Source of the DNA: Anaerolineae bacterium
GTDB taxonomy: Bacteria > Chloroflexota > Anaerolineae > B4-G1 > DUEL01
Length of the DNA: 7,131 nt
Direction: 5' to 3'
Assembly: GCA_029932895.1 (NCBI GenBank)
Contig: JAOZPF010000147.1
Coordinates: forward strand, 1-7,131
Part shown: in pieces, positions 6,580-7,131 of the stretch
Layout: the number at the start of each line of letters is the position of its first letter
Position numbering within the stretch: the stretch's first letter is position 1
Position numbers and translations under genes: made by a program
Notes under the pieces: generated by a model
What the model saw: the letters and a program-made list of their open reading frames with translations, nothing else
Databases searched by the model: none
What the model was told of the DNA's origin: nothing

Positions 6580-6617
6580 CCGCAAAAGAGGAGGCATGGC
6601 TGCCTCCTCTTTTGCGG
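6580..6617. terminator. Perfect bidirectional Rho-independent terminator
   Basis: Bases 6580-6596 and 6601-6617 form a perfect 17-bp inverted repeat around a TGGC loop. On each strand the inner stem (GAGGAGGCA with TGCCTCCTC) is followed by TTTT, while the paired AAAA precedes it, the usual form of a two-way terminator. It starts 15 bases after the lipoprotein gene stop and lies 49 bases beyond the stop of the aminopeptidase gene, which reads toward it, so it serves both convergent units. Confidence 0.88.
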
Positions 6618-6665
6618 CGGGGCCATTCCCACCGTTGGGGTCAACGCCGGAAGCCCGGCAAACCG

Positions 6666-7131
6666 TCAGATCACAAACTCGCCATTGCGGTAAAAGAGTT
6701 CGTCGTCAACGTAAATCTCGCCCCCGTCCCGCATATCGCAGATCATATCCCAGTGAATGGCCGACTCGTTCTTGCTCCCCGTCTCCGGATAGCCAGCCCC
6801 CACAGCCATATGGAAAGAGCCGCCGATCTTTTCGTCAAAGAGAATGTTCTTGGTGAAACGCTGGATGCCATCGTTGGTGCCGATGGCAAACTCCCCCAGG
6901 TAGCGCGAGCCAGCGTCGGTATCTAGCATCCGTAGCAAGTATTCTTCGTTCTTCTTGGCCGTAGCCTTGACCACGCGCCCCTTTTCGAACCACAGCTCGA
7001 CGCCCACCACTTCACGGCCCCCGGTGACCGCCGGGTAGGTAAAGCGCACCCAGCCTTCGGCGCTATCCTCCACCGGTCCGGTAAAGACCTCGCCGCTAGG
7101 CATGTTGTGGTGACCGTCGGAATTGATAAAA
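6666..7131 (-). CDS. M29-family metallo-aminopeptidase, C-terminal part (N-terminus outside window)
   Basis: The frame is open from the right edge to a TGA at 6666-6668. It reads FINSDGHHNMPSGEVFTGPVEDS at its start, so the Met at 7103 is internal and the true start lies beyond the window. About 155 residues are present; the family is usually near 370-410, so more than half is missing. Numbering from that internal Met, the metal and catalytic residues of thermophilic (AmpS/AmpT type) aminopeptidases are visible: Glu5 in GEVFT, Glu71 in LGEFAIGTN, His98 in GGSFHMAVGAGYPETG, Tyr105, and His117 and Asp119 in AIHWDMI. These enzymes use two divalent metal ions to remove N-terminal residues from peptides in the cytosol. 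Nothing looks degraded in the visible part. It converges on the lipoprotein gene and shares its terminator. Confidence 0.93.
   Translation of the reverse strand, partial: FINSDGHHNMPSGEVFTGPVEDSAEGWVRFTYPAVTGGREVVGVELWFEKGRVVKATAKKNEEYLLRMLDTDAGSRYLGEFAIGTNDGIQRFTKNILFDEKIGGSFHMAVGAGYPETGSKNESAIHWDMICDMRDGGEIYVDDELFYRNGEFVI

Overview
The window is about 7.1 kb of GC-rich bacterial DNA with densely packed genes on both strands. Several traits point to a member of the Chloroflexota, probably an Anaerolineae-like lineage. These are a secreted DUF11 protein ending in a YLPLVLRSY-type tail, a LysM-LysM-YkuD protein of the style common there, TPTPTP-type proline/threonine linkers in a lipoprotein, and a thermophilic-type M29 aminopeptidase. 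This assignment comes from recalled family traits and not from a search. No rRNA, tRNA, CRISPR array or insertion sequence is visible.

Layout from left to right. Bases 1-534 (+) hold the 3' end of a surface protein gene, whose reading frame has no ATG in the window. It converges on an ornithine aminotransferase gene (rocD, 617-1816, -), and the short gap between them holds a 45-base hairpin with an unbroken 21-bp stem. Upstream of rocD, on the same strand, is a secreted L,D-transpeptidase with two LysM domains (2009-2803, -). The 192-base gap between these two genes contains a plausible rocD promoter and a GC-rich hairpin followed by a short T-run.

A divergent control region (2804-3070) follows. 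It has five ATCC-core repeats spaced about one helical turn apart, directly in front of a near-consensus sigma-70 promoter (TTGACA, 16 bp, TATACT). That promoter drives a rightward cluster: a GNAT-fold acyltransferase-like protein (3071-4195), a UMF1/Atg22-type MFS transporter 10 bases later (4206-5540), and a TPR lipoprotein 50 bases later (5591-6565). The cluster ends at a perfect 17-bp bidirectional terminator (6580-6617). On the other side of it lies the C-terminal part of an M29 aminopeptidase read leftward (6666-7131, N-terminus outside the window).

Together the genes suggest amino-acid handling (RocD, aminopeptidase, a transporter from a family that includes an amino-acid effluxer) and cell-envelope work (L,D-transpeptidase, surface protein, lipoprotein). 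No known multi-gene defence or mobile system is present. The least explained items are the long hairpin at 552-596, the phased repeats at 2945-2988, and the GNAT-MFS-TPR lipoprotein cluster, whose substrate cannot be read from sequence.
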